A DNA stretch of 64,000 bases from Brachypodium distachyon (lineage: Eukaryota; Streptophyta; Magnoliopsida; Poales; Poaceae). This document shows positions 1 to 12,080 of this stretch, in pieces. The notes beneath the pieces were generated by a model. The model had not been told where the DNA came from, did not search any database, and worked only from the letters and a program-made list of their open reading frames with translations. The translations under genes were made by a program, and so were the position numbers. The stretch is from the NCBI RefSeq assembly GCF_000005505.3, contig NC_016133.3, positions 57,873,237 to 57,937,236 on the forward strand, in the 5' to 3' direction. How positions within the stretch are numbered: position 1 is the stretch's first letter; every line of letters starts with the position of its first letter.

Positions 1-1
1 G

Positions 2-1250
2 CACGGCGCCGATCTCCTAAGACACCTCCTGGCGAGGCTCGTAAACGATGGCGAGACGCCGCCGGTGACTTGCCTGATACCCGACGGCGTGATGAGCTTC
101 GCGCTGGACGTGGCCGAGGAGATGCGCGTCCCGGCCTTGGTCTTCTGGACCACCAGCGCCTGCGGCTTCATGGGCTACCTCCACTTCGCCGAGCTCATCG
201 AACGCGGCATCGTGCCACTCAAAGGTATTTGATCGATCATTTGATTGACTGTATATATAGCTGTGCTTTGGATTACATATATATGTCGTGGTTGGGGCAG
301 ATGAGAGCTGCCTGAGCAACGGGTACCTGGACACGGAGCTGGACTGGGTTCCCGGGATGCCGGGGATCCGGCTGCGGGACATGCCGAGCTTCGTGCGCAC
401 CACGGACAAGGACGACGTCATGCTCAACTTCGACAGCCGCGAGGCGCAGAACGCTTACCGCGCCCAGGGCGTCATCCTCAACACGTTCCACGCCGTGGAA
501 GAAGACGTCGTAAACGCCTTCCGTGGCATCTTCCCGCAGGGCGTGTACGCCGTCGGCCCGCTCCAAGCCTTCGCGGCATCGGCATCCCTGGCGCATCCCG
601 AGCTTGCCACCATCGGCGGGAACCTCTGGACGGAGGACATCAGCTGCCTGACATGGCTGGACACCAAGGAGACCGGCTCCGTGGTGTACGTCAACTTCGG
701 CAGCATCACGGTCATGTCGCCGGGACACCTGGCAGAGTTCGCCTGGGGCCTGGCGCGCTGCGGGCGGCCGTTCCTGTGGGTCATCCGGCCGGACCTCGTG
801 GCTGGGGAGAAGGCCGTGCTGCCGGAGGACTTCGTGAGCGAGACGAAAGGACGTGGGATGTTCGCGAGCTGGTGCCCGCAGGAAGAAGTCCTGAGGCACC
901 CGGCGACGGGGCTGTTTCTCACGCACTCCGGGTGGAACTCAACGCTGGAGAGCATCTGTGCCGGGGTGCCCATGGTCTGCTGGCCCTTTTTCGCGGAGCA
1001 GATGACCAACTGCCGCTACGCGTGCACTACGTGGGGGATCGGGATGGAGATTGGTAGTGATGTGAGGAGGGAGGAGGTGGCAAGGCTCGTGGGAGAGGCC
1101 ATGGATGGGGACAGAGGCAAGGAGATGAGAGCCATGGCGGAGATGTGGAAGGAGAAGTCCGTTGCGGCGACGGAGGATGGCGGGACTTCGAGCGTCGACA
1201 TCGTCCGGCTCGTCGAGTTCTTGCTTGCAGGATGCGTTCCTGGAAGCTGA
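2..1250 (+). CDS. UDP-glycosyltransferase, UGT85 type (5' partial)
   Basis: Family 1 UDP-sugar-dependent glycosyltransferase that would transfer glucose to a small acceptor in the cytosol; the acceptor cannot be read from the sequence. Two exons are visible: one running in from before the window to 224, and 301-1250; the intron is 225-300 (GT...AG, phase 1). The reading frame starts at base 2, so the N-terminal acceptor-binding part is missing. The plant secondary product glycosyltransferase box is intact: it begins WCPQEEVLRHPATG, contains THSGWNSTLES (HCGWNS-type motif with Ser in place of Cys) and ends in the FAEQ segment whose final Gln contacts the sugar. The sequence before the intron ends IVPLK and continues as DESCLSNGYLD after it, which is the conserved intron position and motif of the UGT85A group. 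The stop at 1248-1250 gives a C-terminus of usual length. Convergent with the next gene. Confidence 0.93.
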
Positions 1251-2286
1251 CATGTTGTCACGTTGTTGATTCAGTCAGTCCTGATGAATGATGGTTGTGA
1301 TGGGTATATGTGGGAATCACAGTGTCATTTTGGCATGTTCAAAACTGGCGCGTCCATAATAAATCTGGTCTGAGGAAACAAGACCCAAACAATATATATG
1401 TAAGACAAACTATGCCTATAGTGGAGTAGTTTTCTACGTGGTTCAGGTTTGTCTCTAGTTTCGCCTCTGTCCTGTAGCACTAGCAATTGGCGTTGCAAGA
1501 AGAGTAGTCTTTACATATTCTTAGACATGGAGAAGACAAATTCCTATCATAATGCCTCCGGAACTTATTCAGGCAAATTCCAATTTTCTGACGTGAAGTC
1601 CAGTTTCACCGTACAATGGATTCACCAAAGAAATGCGTTGCAGAAATTGGAAAAGAATCAGAAATAATGAAAGAACAGGTCTTTTGATGCTATTTTTTTC
1701 AGTCAAGAAAGGAGTATCTTGGGATTCTTTTGTGGACCACCAATAGTCCGCTCCAGATCGACATTAATTTCTTGGACGAGTTTTCAGTTCAGCAAGTCAG
1801 TTCGAGGTGTTTAGATCTGAGTTTGATCTTGTAACAGGCGTTGACGCTTCCTGGTCTTCTGTGCTTGTCGCCTCAGTTGCAGGAATTGCCTGCGTTGGTT
1901 GAGAACCTGAAAGATATGTCAGCACGAATGCATGAGTTTTACTCAAAACATATGGTGATTTTCATGAATTATCTATACTGCCGTCCACTTTTATCGCATG
2001 TTTTAACTGTCAAAACCGTTACAGAAGCGCAATTTGAAAATGGACCTGCTGATTTCTACTGAACAGTGAATGAAAAATACCGTACTCCCTCCGATCCTGA
2101 TTTCCTACTGTAGTAGTAAATTTGTATGCCATGCAAAAATTTAGTGGTAGATAGGAAACTGGAAATTTCGAGTGGTATTTGAGCATTCAAAAAAAATTCT
2201 GAATGCTAAATCTGGCATTCTCTCTATGTTTCAACCTTCAAAACCAATATTAAGGTGCAATTTGAAAATGGCCTACTGATTTCTAC
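1251..2286. other. Convergent intergenic stretch, no gene seen
   Basis: Lies between the stop of the UDP-glycosyltransferase gene and the stop of the minus-strand RNA-binding protein gene, so it holds both 3' UTRs. Short open frames here show no domain or codon pattern. A Stowaway-like left end (actccctccgatcc) is present near 2084 without a matching right end. A duplicated segment of about 75 bp is listed separately. Confidence 0.6.
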
Positions 2287-2303
2287 TCAACAGTGAATGA
2301 AAA
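2002..2303. repeat. Direct duplication of about 75 bp flanking a 150-bp insert
   Basis: The segment 2002-2077 recurs at 2228-2303 with roughly 80% identity; the best-matching core is gcaatttgaaaatgg followed by a shared gatttctact. The second copy overlaps the last codons and stop codon of the minus-strand RNA-binding protein gene. The spacer contains a half Stowaway-like end. Confidence 0.7.
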
Positions 2304-5300
2304 ATTGAATCGAGAATGACATACAGGATGTATCGTCGGACTGCCTTGAGATTGCACGAGGGGGTAACTGGAGTCTGAAGTTCGGAGGGAGCGAAGGGGC
2401 TGTCTGGAAAGTACTCTCCATCTGTGCCGTCGGCTGCTGAAAGAACAGCGGCGGCGCCACTTGTTGCATTGGCGAGAAGCCAGCCCTTGGACCCTGGCCA
2501 CCAGGCATGTACCCCATGTATGGGTAGGGTGATGTTGAAGGCGAAGTTTGACCATACATATGAGAGAAGTACTGCTGCACTTGAGAATTGTACAAGGCCT
2601 GTTCATGAATTTTCAGACATTGCATGGCTTCATGTCAGTTCCTCGAATGGAAAATAAGATGTATGCATTTCTGCTGATGTCTAATCCTGATATGATATAT
2701 ACTGTAGTAAACTGTAACAAAATACCATGCAGTTTCGGATTTAAGACATAGCCAGTGACTTCAAATAACCTGATTTCAGAGAGTTTCTGATCCTGAATAC
2801 TAGGTTGCTTAAAAAAACTTGTGAACACAAAAGGGTGCAACTTTTCCCCTTTTATTTTTGGTACCATTGCCATTTATTGTTGATGCGTGTGACAACAGAG
2901 CAACTGCATGTGATTGGAATGTAAAACAACAGAAATGACATTGAAGGATATGAATGGGGAATGCTTGCCTGTTGGTATGGATAATCAGGTGGGTACCAGT
3001 ACCTGCAAAGGTTTACATAACTTCATCAATGCCTTTTATAAAAGATCAATAAGGATCGAGCTGAGCACGAGCCCACCATTTATCTATAGGAGACATATGT
3101 ACCAACAATCATGGCTGTAAAGCTCAAACTTTTATCTCAGGCACCGATATATGTCTAGCTAAAACTAGGACCATATTAAACAAAACCTCCCTCCTCATCT
3201 ACTTCCAACAAGGTGCTTGCTTGCAGGAATGTAAACAAAATCTAGCTAACTAAATCACAACCAGTGACAAAGGAATGTATACATATCGCATGTCCTAATT
3301 AACCTTCCTCCCCTAATAATTAAACTGAAAAAAGTAAACCACCTGCTTCTAACAATTCAACTAGTACTTGTCTTGTTCCTGAACAGATCGGCCATGGAAT
3401 TTGACCAGATCAGTCATGGAATCCTCAATCCTGATCCAAGCCTCCGACTGATCTGTACATGACCATGCCAATAAATTCAAATGGGGGCACACCCACCCTA
3501 ACCCCAGAGCAGTGCTCCAGCAAAATAGCCAACTCCGTCATGGCGCCATTTAACTCTGTAGCAAGCCAACAAAGTGCAGAGAGCGATTCCAATTTTCACG
3601 GTTGCTAGTACCCACGTATGCCATGTGGTAAGTGCAGAGTGTTTGTAGGGAAGGCAACACCCATGGTGCTCTAGACCAGAGACAGCAGATCATACAGAAA
3701 CGGTGTGGGCATGTGGGCCCCCGGAGTTGAATGCCCATCTGTCTCCCCCCCACCCCACAAAGGCCCAAATTTACTGGGCCTCCTCGGAGGGCCCAACACA
3801 TGGGGAAATGGGGACGCGCGGGCCCGCATGTGCACCCTTGGCACCCGAACCCTTCTGTCCGGTTAAGGTAACGGAAACAGAAAGCTGCGGCGCGAAAGCA
3901 ACCCGACCTGGCCTGTCCCTGACCTCGCAGTATAGCTGGTTCGGTAACCGCCCCATCAGCTGCAATAAAGTCCAACGTCCATGTCTGTTTTTCACCTCGG
4001 GTAAAAAGATCAGTCAAAGAGTGCTTGTCTGTTACTCCATCCTACCAATCTACTGCTCCTATTTACCATGAGGATCAAAAGGCACACTGTCGTCTACGTC
4101 TCTCTGAAGTCTAAACCCTCCAAAATGCAAGCAAACCGCTATGATATTGACATGGGTCGATACTACCGAACAACGCCTTGTATCCATCATCATTTGAAAT
4201 TTTTAACTGGTACTCTCAACAGAGAAGAAAAGGACGTGGCACTCACCCGTACTGCTGAGAAGGGTAGAACATGGCGTGATGCTGGGTGGCCATCTGCTGC
4301 TGCTGCTGCGACTGTATCCTGCCGCCCATGTAACTGTAAGGCGGTGGGGCCGGGGGCTGCTGATCCTGAAAATGGGCCCCGCGCGGGGCCCTCCCTGCAG
4401 ACAGAGAGAAAACGAGAGGAAATAATTTAGGCATTGTTATATACTCCAGGCTGCAGAGGAAGCAAAGGCACACACCAAAACAAAGAAATAAATGTGCTGC
4501 GCAGAGGTAGCAGACGTGCGTGTATTGCAGACAGGACAGGAAGGCAGGGGCCAGGGCTCGCGAAACAGTTGCATGGCCTGTGCAGGGAGGAGGTATCACC
4601 ATGTGACCTACGTACGCTAGGCTGGGTTTGACTAGAAATACATGCATGGTGGTGTTTTACTAACAGGAATGCTAATTGCCTTGATATTCTTTTCAGGACA
4701 AAGAGAGCACCAGATTCTTCTCAAGAATAATGGAAGAACTATGGACCGTTTGTTTATATGAACTCTGCAAAGCTTTTTTTAGCGCAGTGCCAAATAATTC
4801 AAGGCTTTTTTTAGCTAGCTTGCACTACAACGTACTACAGGCTGGTACTTGCTGTAGTGCACAAACCTATATATACCGTTTGTTAAATACTATATGCAGA
4901 CCCAACCGTTTTATTATCACGAAAGCAATGAGAAATTGTTAATACAACACAGACGACGTTCAATCCAATCCCTTGAAAACACACATTTATGATGATCGAT
5001 ACAACATGGCAACGGGTCGAAATATGAAGCTGGAACGGTGGAGAGCTGCCGTGCACGAATAAATCGAAGGGCAAAACTCAAAAGATAATAAAAAACCATG
5101 CATGCCATGAGCAACATGCATATATAAGTAAGAAGTAAATATTCCCTCAAATCTCGTTGACACCCACCGAACGCTATCAAAGACTGCTAAACGAGTAGTA
5201 TATCCGACGGAACATTTTTCTAACGCCGTGCACCAAATTTTCGCCAGAAAAGCAAAGCGGCCGGCCGGATTCCTCATTCTCAAGCCAGATAACATGCAAG

Positions 5301-6693
5301 TGCAACAGCTTTACACCGCATTCTCGCTGGGATGATTCATCGTATCATCACTTAATTAAATACGTTCTAAATCAAAACAGTTATCCCAACAAGAGGTGAC
5401 GACATAGACATAAATATATATCAGCCCCGTTGGTGATCAACCATTCCATGACCACCATCTTGCCATATAGGCCTGAATTCATACGGTTGGCTATAGAAAA
5501 ACAATGTAATTGACCCTATGTGTATTTGCTCTTCCATATCTCCTGGAATGTCACTAGAAACTTAATCATGGTCAATATCTTAACCTAACATAAACAACTT
5601 AAGCTAAGAAAACGAGCCCCGATTAACGCCATGAATCAGTACAGTTGTAGAACCCGGGTTGCAGAGAGGCCAGGCTGGCCAAGCACACAGCTAGCCATGA
5701 GTGATGAGCCAGAGGAGCCAAGGCTTGGTGGTGGTCTGACAGTCTGAGCATGCCTCTCCCCTCTCCCAATGCAGGCAGACCGTGCTACTCCAAGTCGTCG
5801 TGCTGCTTCCCGTGCGCTGGCGCCCATGGTCTGTCTTTTAAGGCCTTTTTTTTCCCCGCAGCTGGAAACCCGGCCCCGCCGCATCTCGCCCAATTAGCCA
5901 GCCAGCGGGGATCCCTCCCCTAACCGCATCGCACGCAACGAAGGAGGAAGGAGAAGGAAAGACGGCAGAACAAAACCCGGCGCGCGCGCGCGCGTGCCCT
6001 AACGAAGCTTATCCCCCCGCGTTGATTGCGTGCGATTAATTCCCCGCTAATCATGTCCCGGCCGATGTTTACTGCCATGCACATGCGCACGCGTCCCCCT
6101 TGTTCTCTGGCATGGTAGAACGGAACGGGAAAGAGTAAAGAGAGAGAGGGCATTGATTCGGGTGTTTGGGTTTGGCTATGCTGCTTGCCTGATCTCTGCG
6201 GCGAGGGCCGCGGCGGGCCCATGGACGCAATGTTGCAGTTGGCCCGCCGGCCGGCGATCACCGGGTTCGGGTTCTGCACCGCCTGCCGCGCCGACTCCGG
6301 GTCCCGGAACGTCACCTGTAACAAACACACGCACGGGCATATATACAAGGGCCAGAGATCAATCAACAAGCGCCGCTGGCGGCGATCGATTCGAGAGCAA
6401 AGGAACGAAGGGGGATGAAGAGGAGGAAGGAGACGTACGAATCCGTAGCCCTTGGATCGGCCGGTCTCGCGATCGGTGATGACGACGGCCTCGAGTATCT
6501 CGCCGTATTCTCTGAAGTGGTCGTGGAGACCCGTGGACGGCGTCTCCCACGCCAGCCCGCCCACGAACACCTTGGTCAGCGTCGTGTCGCCGAACCGCGA
6601 CCGGTGGTACGGGACCCCTCCGCCGCCGCCGCCCGGAGCCTGCGCCGGCGAGCCGCCAGCAGAGGAAGACGACGAAGCCGCCGCCGCCGCCAT
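2287..6693 (-). CDS. RRM RNA-binding protein, ARP1/RBM24-38-like
   Basis: Single-RRM RNA-binding protein, probably nuclear/cytoplasmic. Five exons on the minus strand: 6439-6693, 6189-6315, 4247-4394, 2969-3002 and 2287-2598, joining in frame to 291 residues. The RRM covers about residues 39-115 with RNP2 KVFVGGL and RNP1 KGYGFVTF; intron 1 falls inside RNP1 after GYGF. The rest is low-complexity, rich in Gln, Pro, Tyr and Met, with the plant-family motifs YWYPPDYPYQQ (exon 4), QYFSHMYGQ and SLPPNFRLQLPP (exon 5). Exon 4 is a 34-nt microexon; it is required because exons 3 and 5 do not join in phase. Introns 2 and 4 begin with GC. The start at 6693 is chosen because the Ala/Ser-rich leader follows it; an in-frame ATG lies at 6738. 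The last 15 or so residues (after RQSDD) overlap a duplicated segment and may not be the ancestral C-terminus. The target RNA is unknown. Confidence 0.88.
2969..3002 (-). other. 34-nt microexon of the RNA-binding protein gene
   Basis: Acceptor ctttgcag ends at 3003 and the exon encodes G|YWYPPDYPYQQ; the donor following it is GC (caacag|gcaagc). It supplies one nucleotide to complete the split Gly codon from exon 3 (phase 2) and leaves phase 0 for exon 5. Its peptide matches the tyrosine-rich block known in plant relatives of this protein. It is too short to appear as an open frame. Confidence 0.85.
4395..6188 (-). other. Intron 2 of the RNA-binding protein gene (GC-AG)
   Basis: A 1.8-kb intron with donor tcag|gcaagc and acceptor tctgtctgcag. 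It contains an alternating CG run at about 5979-5996 close to the donor side. I see no second gene in it. Confidence 0.8.
5979..5996. repeat. Alternating (CG)n run
   Basis: About 18 bases of alternating C and G inside intron 2 of the RNA-binding protein gene. Such alternating purine-pyrimidine runs can adopt Z-DNA; whether this one does is inference. Confidence 0.7.
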
Positions 6694-9600
6694 GTGAGTC
6701 GACCCTAGCTCGATCTGACGCAACCAACACGTCTCCACGGAGCTGTACTAGAGCTCCTTTCCTTTCTTATTTGAGACGGGCTCTCACCGGGGATCGATCG
6801 AGACAGATACGAAAACGAACCTGGACTTGCCCGATGGATGCGTACGTGGTTATTAAGAGTGGATTTGGCCGGGCCGGTTCGGTCCGATCCGGCACGCTGA
6901 TTCGGCTGCCTTGCGCAGAGACCCGTCTTTCCCCGTCAATTGCTTGGGTTTCCAAGTTGTGGAAAGATATCCTTCCATAACAAAACCCCTCTCTGCCTTG
7001 GAAGAGACAGGAAGAGAAGAAGGGATCTGTTAGCTACGGAAGAAGAAGAGACGGGACGAAGGAAGGAAGGCAAGGCAAGGGGGCTGCTGCTGCTGCGGCT
7101 ATGCGCTGGAAGAGAGGGTTCGGGTGTGGGATGACAGCTGCATGAGCGACCCTTTCTAGTCTCTACTAGCTATAATAAGCTCCTCGTTGTATTCCATTCA
7201 CTTGTTCAATTCTTCTTTTTTTTATGCGAGAGGTGCTGGAGTCGTAGAGCAATGCAAAGACCGTAGAATCACAAGCTGTGCTGCCCACTTGGCTCTCCGC
7301 CAGCAGCCAGCCACCTGTCGCTCTCCATCGGGCGGCCTCCCCGATCGATCCATCGGGCCGGGCCAGGAAGCCGACCACAACGAACTACTCCTGATTCCTG
7401 AATGTGTGTTGAGACTTCAGACTTTCAGAGGCGCCGGTGGCTGAGGCAGCTGGGCGAGCGATCGAGCTAGAGGCTGCATCCGGTTGCGGTTGCTTGCGGT
7501 GCTGCTTCTCTGGCATCGGCCACGCAACCCAATTTTGCCGCGTGCGGAAAGATCCACACGCTAAAGCAGCACCTACAGATGCAGGTTGCAGGAGCTGAGG
7601 AGAGAACCGACGGCTGGAGCGTGTTGCCACCGTTAATTTTTGCTTTGCTAATGGCAATATATGCTTCAAATTAAACGCTAATAAAAAGTGAGATACTGTA
7701 CGGGATACGGGCAGTTAAGGAGAGTACGTATGTGTACACGGTTACGTGTGCGCGTACGTGTGGACCATTTATGGTCGTACAGAGTACTACTACTTAACTG
7801 CTATGATTAAGGAGGAGGGAATTCTGTCCGACGAAACCAACCGAGAGCTGGATCGCGAGGAGTTTGATTACGCGTGCATGCATTTTGCTGGCGAGTTGAC
7901 CGTGGAGATGGTCGTTTCGTTCCGATCCTGACAGGCGGGGAAGGAAAGTGTGAAGTACGTGTTGTTAGTTATCTACCGGAGATTGGTTGGTCATCGGGGC
8001 GACGTCAGCAGCTGTGTGCTTCCGTCGGGCGGGCTAACTTGCTGGTGACGAAGCCTGTAGATGCATGCTGCCCTGGACAGCATTATTAGTGTAGTACTAC
8101 GAGATAAACATGTTCGGCTCGACCTCTTCGCACAATCTTGCTCTACAAAGTGACAATCTCCGTCCTGGTTGCATTTACTATGCATGGCATCATCTACCGT
8201 GCCTTCTTTCAGTACGAAATTTGAATGCATCCAGACATGACTAACTTGATACATCTTTTGTTGGACCGAAAAAGTAGTGCATTTTTAAATGCACAAAATC
8301 AAGCTGCGGGCTAGAGAGAGCAACAGAGATACTATACTAAGGAGTACGTATATGCGAGCCCTTTTCAGCTAATTTTACCAACCTGTCCTTTGGCTTTAAG
8401 CAATCCAGATGGATAAGGGATTGCAAAATATACTCCCGGCGGCCAGACCCCACCCTCAACGGAGGAAATATATATTTCTCTCCCTCAATCAATCATTAAC
8501 AATTGGGGCTGAATCGGCCGTCTCTGTCAACCATGAGCCCGAGTAAATCCCCCTTCCTTCCTTCCTTGTACCAAGCACTAACCTTGTTTTTTTTCTTTCT
8601 TTCTTTAACAACAAGCAAGCACGAGTTGACGACGAAACCACACGAGACAGACAGAGAGATGCAGCAGAGAAATGACGTGCTCCAAGCCTCCAAAGTGACA
8701 AAAAATCCAACGCCCATCCATCTCATCTTTCGTTGGACAGCACGATCATCCCCCCCTATCTGTCCCCCCCTGCACGTCACCGGTGAATATATCCTGGCTG
8801 GTTTTGGCTTGGCCGGGCAGCGAATGTCGCGCAAGAACCATGCATGATCACCCCTGTGCTGGCTCCTTTGCTTTTGCCTGTTTGGCCTCTAGCAATTCTC
8901 GTTTTCGATCTTTGATTTCTCTCCTCCTGCTGTGTGTGTGATCTGGCGTCCCTTTCCACCAGCGTGCCCGTCGGTTTGGTTCTCTCCAAAGTGATCAAGC
9001 TGCCGAATTGTGCAACGCCGGAGCTCAGCAGCTGGCGGGGACAAACGCCCGGCTTTGCATGCATGCATATTTGCACGGCCAACGCCGGCCTTTCCATGCT
9101 GTACGAGGAGTCGTGCTGTGCTCCGGCCTCCATACATCATCAATCTCCCTGTCATCTCTACAAGATTTTTGTAGAACGTGCCATAGAGCCAGAGATTTTG
9201 TTCGGTGGCCAGCAATCTGTACAGGTCTGATACACCTGGCGACGGATTCATTTACCAATGCCGTACTGCCTGCTGGCTAGCGCTAGGCTGGAGCTTGGAG
9301 ATGCGCATGCCGCTGCGGCAGAGGAATTGCTACCCTGTGCAGCAAGTTGGTACCGAAAGTTTATCACGTAGGGGTAGTGTATAGGTAGACGGCGCAGCAT
9401 CTCTGCGTACCGATTTCCTCCCTATCTTTAGTGGGAGTTGCCGCAAGTTCGTGCTGGAACTTTATCACGCATCCAACGAGATCTTGGTAGCATCTTTTGG
9501 GAGGTGACGGTCTGTGTTCTGATTCTCTTTCCCTGTACTGCTTGCAGAGCAGGTTCGTGCCACCCACGTAAAGTAAGATTAAGTTTTTCCCGACTCTTCG

Positions 9601-11204
9601 TCCGCCGGGATCTCGCCAGCGACGTTAAGGAGGACGGAAACCGTTTGGTGATTGCTCTCTTTGGAGTTTTGAATCTAGCTAGTATTATCTTCATGTTTTG
9701 CAGGTAGTCTATCTGTCTTGATTCGTTGGTTTTTTCTTCAATCAGCGAGGCTTGGTTAGCTCAACCCTTTTCATTCCTTTGTTACCCGAGATGAGAATCG
9801 TTTTTCTCAAATCACTATTGGTGGTGTCTTCTGTTTTCGACCAGCGACTTTTTGGCTACCACGTCAACAACAACGTTGTTCGGAGGTCCAGTCGCCGCAT
9901 CGAGTTTCGTCCAGGACATGCCATCGAGTACAAGAAAAATATTGCAATTTTCCATTGATATAACGTGGTCCCGTAAGTGGTCTTAATTTATGGACATGAG
10001 CCTCTTAAAATAAAAGTGAGTTATACATGAGGGCATGCACGTGGTACTTGGTGTTTCTGAAAAAAAAGAGTAGAACGGTGCATGCTCCTCCGTATTCTAA
10101 AGAAAGGTTAGTGCGGCTAGCTGGACAGTTCGGTCATTAAGGCCCATGGGCTATACATTTCATGCGTCTGATTGGTGGGCTTAGAATTGACTAACATCCT
10201 GATACATGAGGTAATGTTTCGTTCACCCGTGAGAGAGAGTCCAACAGAGGTAATCTAGCGACGCGTTGACGGAGTGTCATTTTTGTACCTGTTTCCAACA
10301 TCCCAGGTGTAGTTGTACTTTCTTTGAACCCACTCCCACCGCCACATCCACACAATTAAAAGTTTGGTTTTGCTATATCTAAATCGCCTGATTTTTAGTT
10401 AGGTATAAGTTGATTTCTCTACCATTACATATGATTGGTGTTTTAAGATTCAGACAGAACGATGTAAAAGAGAGAGTGAAATGACATCCAAATACTAATC
10501 CAAAGGCTCTAATATGTCAACTGAGATTTAAGCATTTTTCTTAAAAAGCAGCCGTATGAGATATAGCCACATCCTTAATATATAAAACCGAAGCCTTGAG
10601 ATGGAGTTATTACTGTTTCAAGTAAGACATATTGTATTGTGTGTCAAGCCTGGAGTTCAACGCTGTCGTCACAAAAGAAAAACGTTAGACTAAAAAAAAC
10701 ACTTCATAAAATTACATGCAAAGTGGTTCGTAAAAAATAAAATCACAGATTTCAACCGTACAAACAAAAGTAGCTCTAAATTGTTTCTAAAGAATACAAT
10801 GTATACAATTTGTATCCAACAAATAAGTCATGCGAGGCGCCGAGGCGGCTAGATAGACACACACAATGTGTACACATTAATTTTGAAAATGCCTATAACT
10901 TGATTGTCTTAGAAATAGTTATTTGTTCATCGACGTTGATAACCAATTAACCATATGATCATCTTCGCATCTCTAGTTGCCGTGTCCTCCTCTTCAATAT
11001 ATGATACAACCGTCTTGGTGTGTTCTAGAAGAAGAAAAAAAGCTGTGCGGTCTATAGAGCGGACGGGTTATAGTGATTACTTAGAAATCATATATTTTCG
11101 TACAATAAATTATTTTTGGATAGGAGAAATAGCATAAACGAAATAATTTTTATACAGCTCTACATTGAGTTACCCATCGGCATCATTCGTGTCAAGTATT
11201 GGTA
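6694..11204. other. 4.5-kb intergenic stretch, no gene seen
   Basis: Divergent intergenic region between the RNA-binding protein gene (-) and the LDL1-type gene (+). The first few hundred bases upstream of 6693 must hold the promoter of the RNA-binding protein gene. GA- and AGA-rich runs occur at 7000-7080. Short open frames on both strands show no recognisable domain, and base composition becomes AT-rich after about 9950. No tRNA, miRNA or complete transposon was recognised by eye. Confidence 0.55.
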
Positions 11205-11888
11205 GAGTATTGGGGCCAAAACCACAAATTTGACTCTTTTTTGAAACTTGAGGCAAAAATAACCCATGCTCGAAACTATTTTCAAAACTAACCCTTTTTG
11301 CAAGCGCCTCTCGTCGCGGCGTTTTCATTACGAAGGAAACGCCACGGACAACGGTGTTTCACCCTCTAGCTGGCAGGCGGACGTGGCACGGCCGAAACGC
11401 CAGAAGTCTTGGCTTTACCTTTCACGGTCGCAACCAGTCTGGTCATTGGTATTGCCGCGTTCGGACTTCCACTAGGATGTGGCACAATCTTGACCATAAT
11501 CTTCCAATAATAAATCTTTGAACGTACTTTCGAACGAATTTAATCGCAATCTATACAAATCCACGTCGGTTAATTCGGGACGGAGGGAGTATAATGCATG
11601 TTTTGTTGATCAAATTGATAATTTGTAAATACGTGCAAACCTTATAATCTGTAATACGCAAATACTTATGGCGTTTCGATCGCACCACGTTAGTCTTCGG
11701 GACGAAGTGGAACGCCAGCTGGCCGCTACCAAGGGTGAAACGCCATTGACCGTGACGTTTCCTTCGTAACTGAAACGTCAAAGTGAGCGACGTTTCCAAA
11801 AAAGATCACTTTCATAGTTTCGAGAAAGGGCTATTTTTGCCTCAAGTTTCGGAAAAGGGTCAAATTCCTGGTTTTGTCCGAGTATTGG
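11205..11888. mobile_element. Mutator-like non-autonomous element (MULE-type MITE)
   Basis: A 666-bp element at 11214-11879 with long inverted ends. The left end reads ggccaaaacca and the right end, read backwards, ggacaaaacca; pairing continues for roughly 190 bases with indels (shared blocks include gaaacttgaggcaaaaata and ttacgaaggaaacg). It is flanked by the 9-bp direct repeat gagtattgg at 11205-11213 and 11880-11888. Long inverted ends with a 9-bp target duplication are the hallmark of Mutator-like elements. No transposase is encoded. The interior holds an isolated Stowaway right end (gggacggagggagta, about 11577), so it may be composite. The right end lies about 200 bp upstream of the LDL1-type start codon. 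Confidence 0.88.
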
Positions 11889-12080
11889 CAGGGGAAACAA
11901 CGATAATACGCTTTCGCAGCAGTTTTACGGAAGTCTTCGCCAGCCACGCTTGTTCCCTCCCGAGTCCCAGACCCCCTTCGCCCTGCACAGTTCCGGCCCT
12001 AAACCATCCCCTGAACCCTCCAAATTCCCCAAATCCTCCTCCGCTCCCACCCGCCGACCTCGCCGCATCCCGAAACCTCG

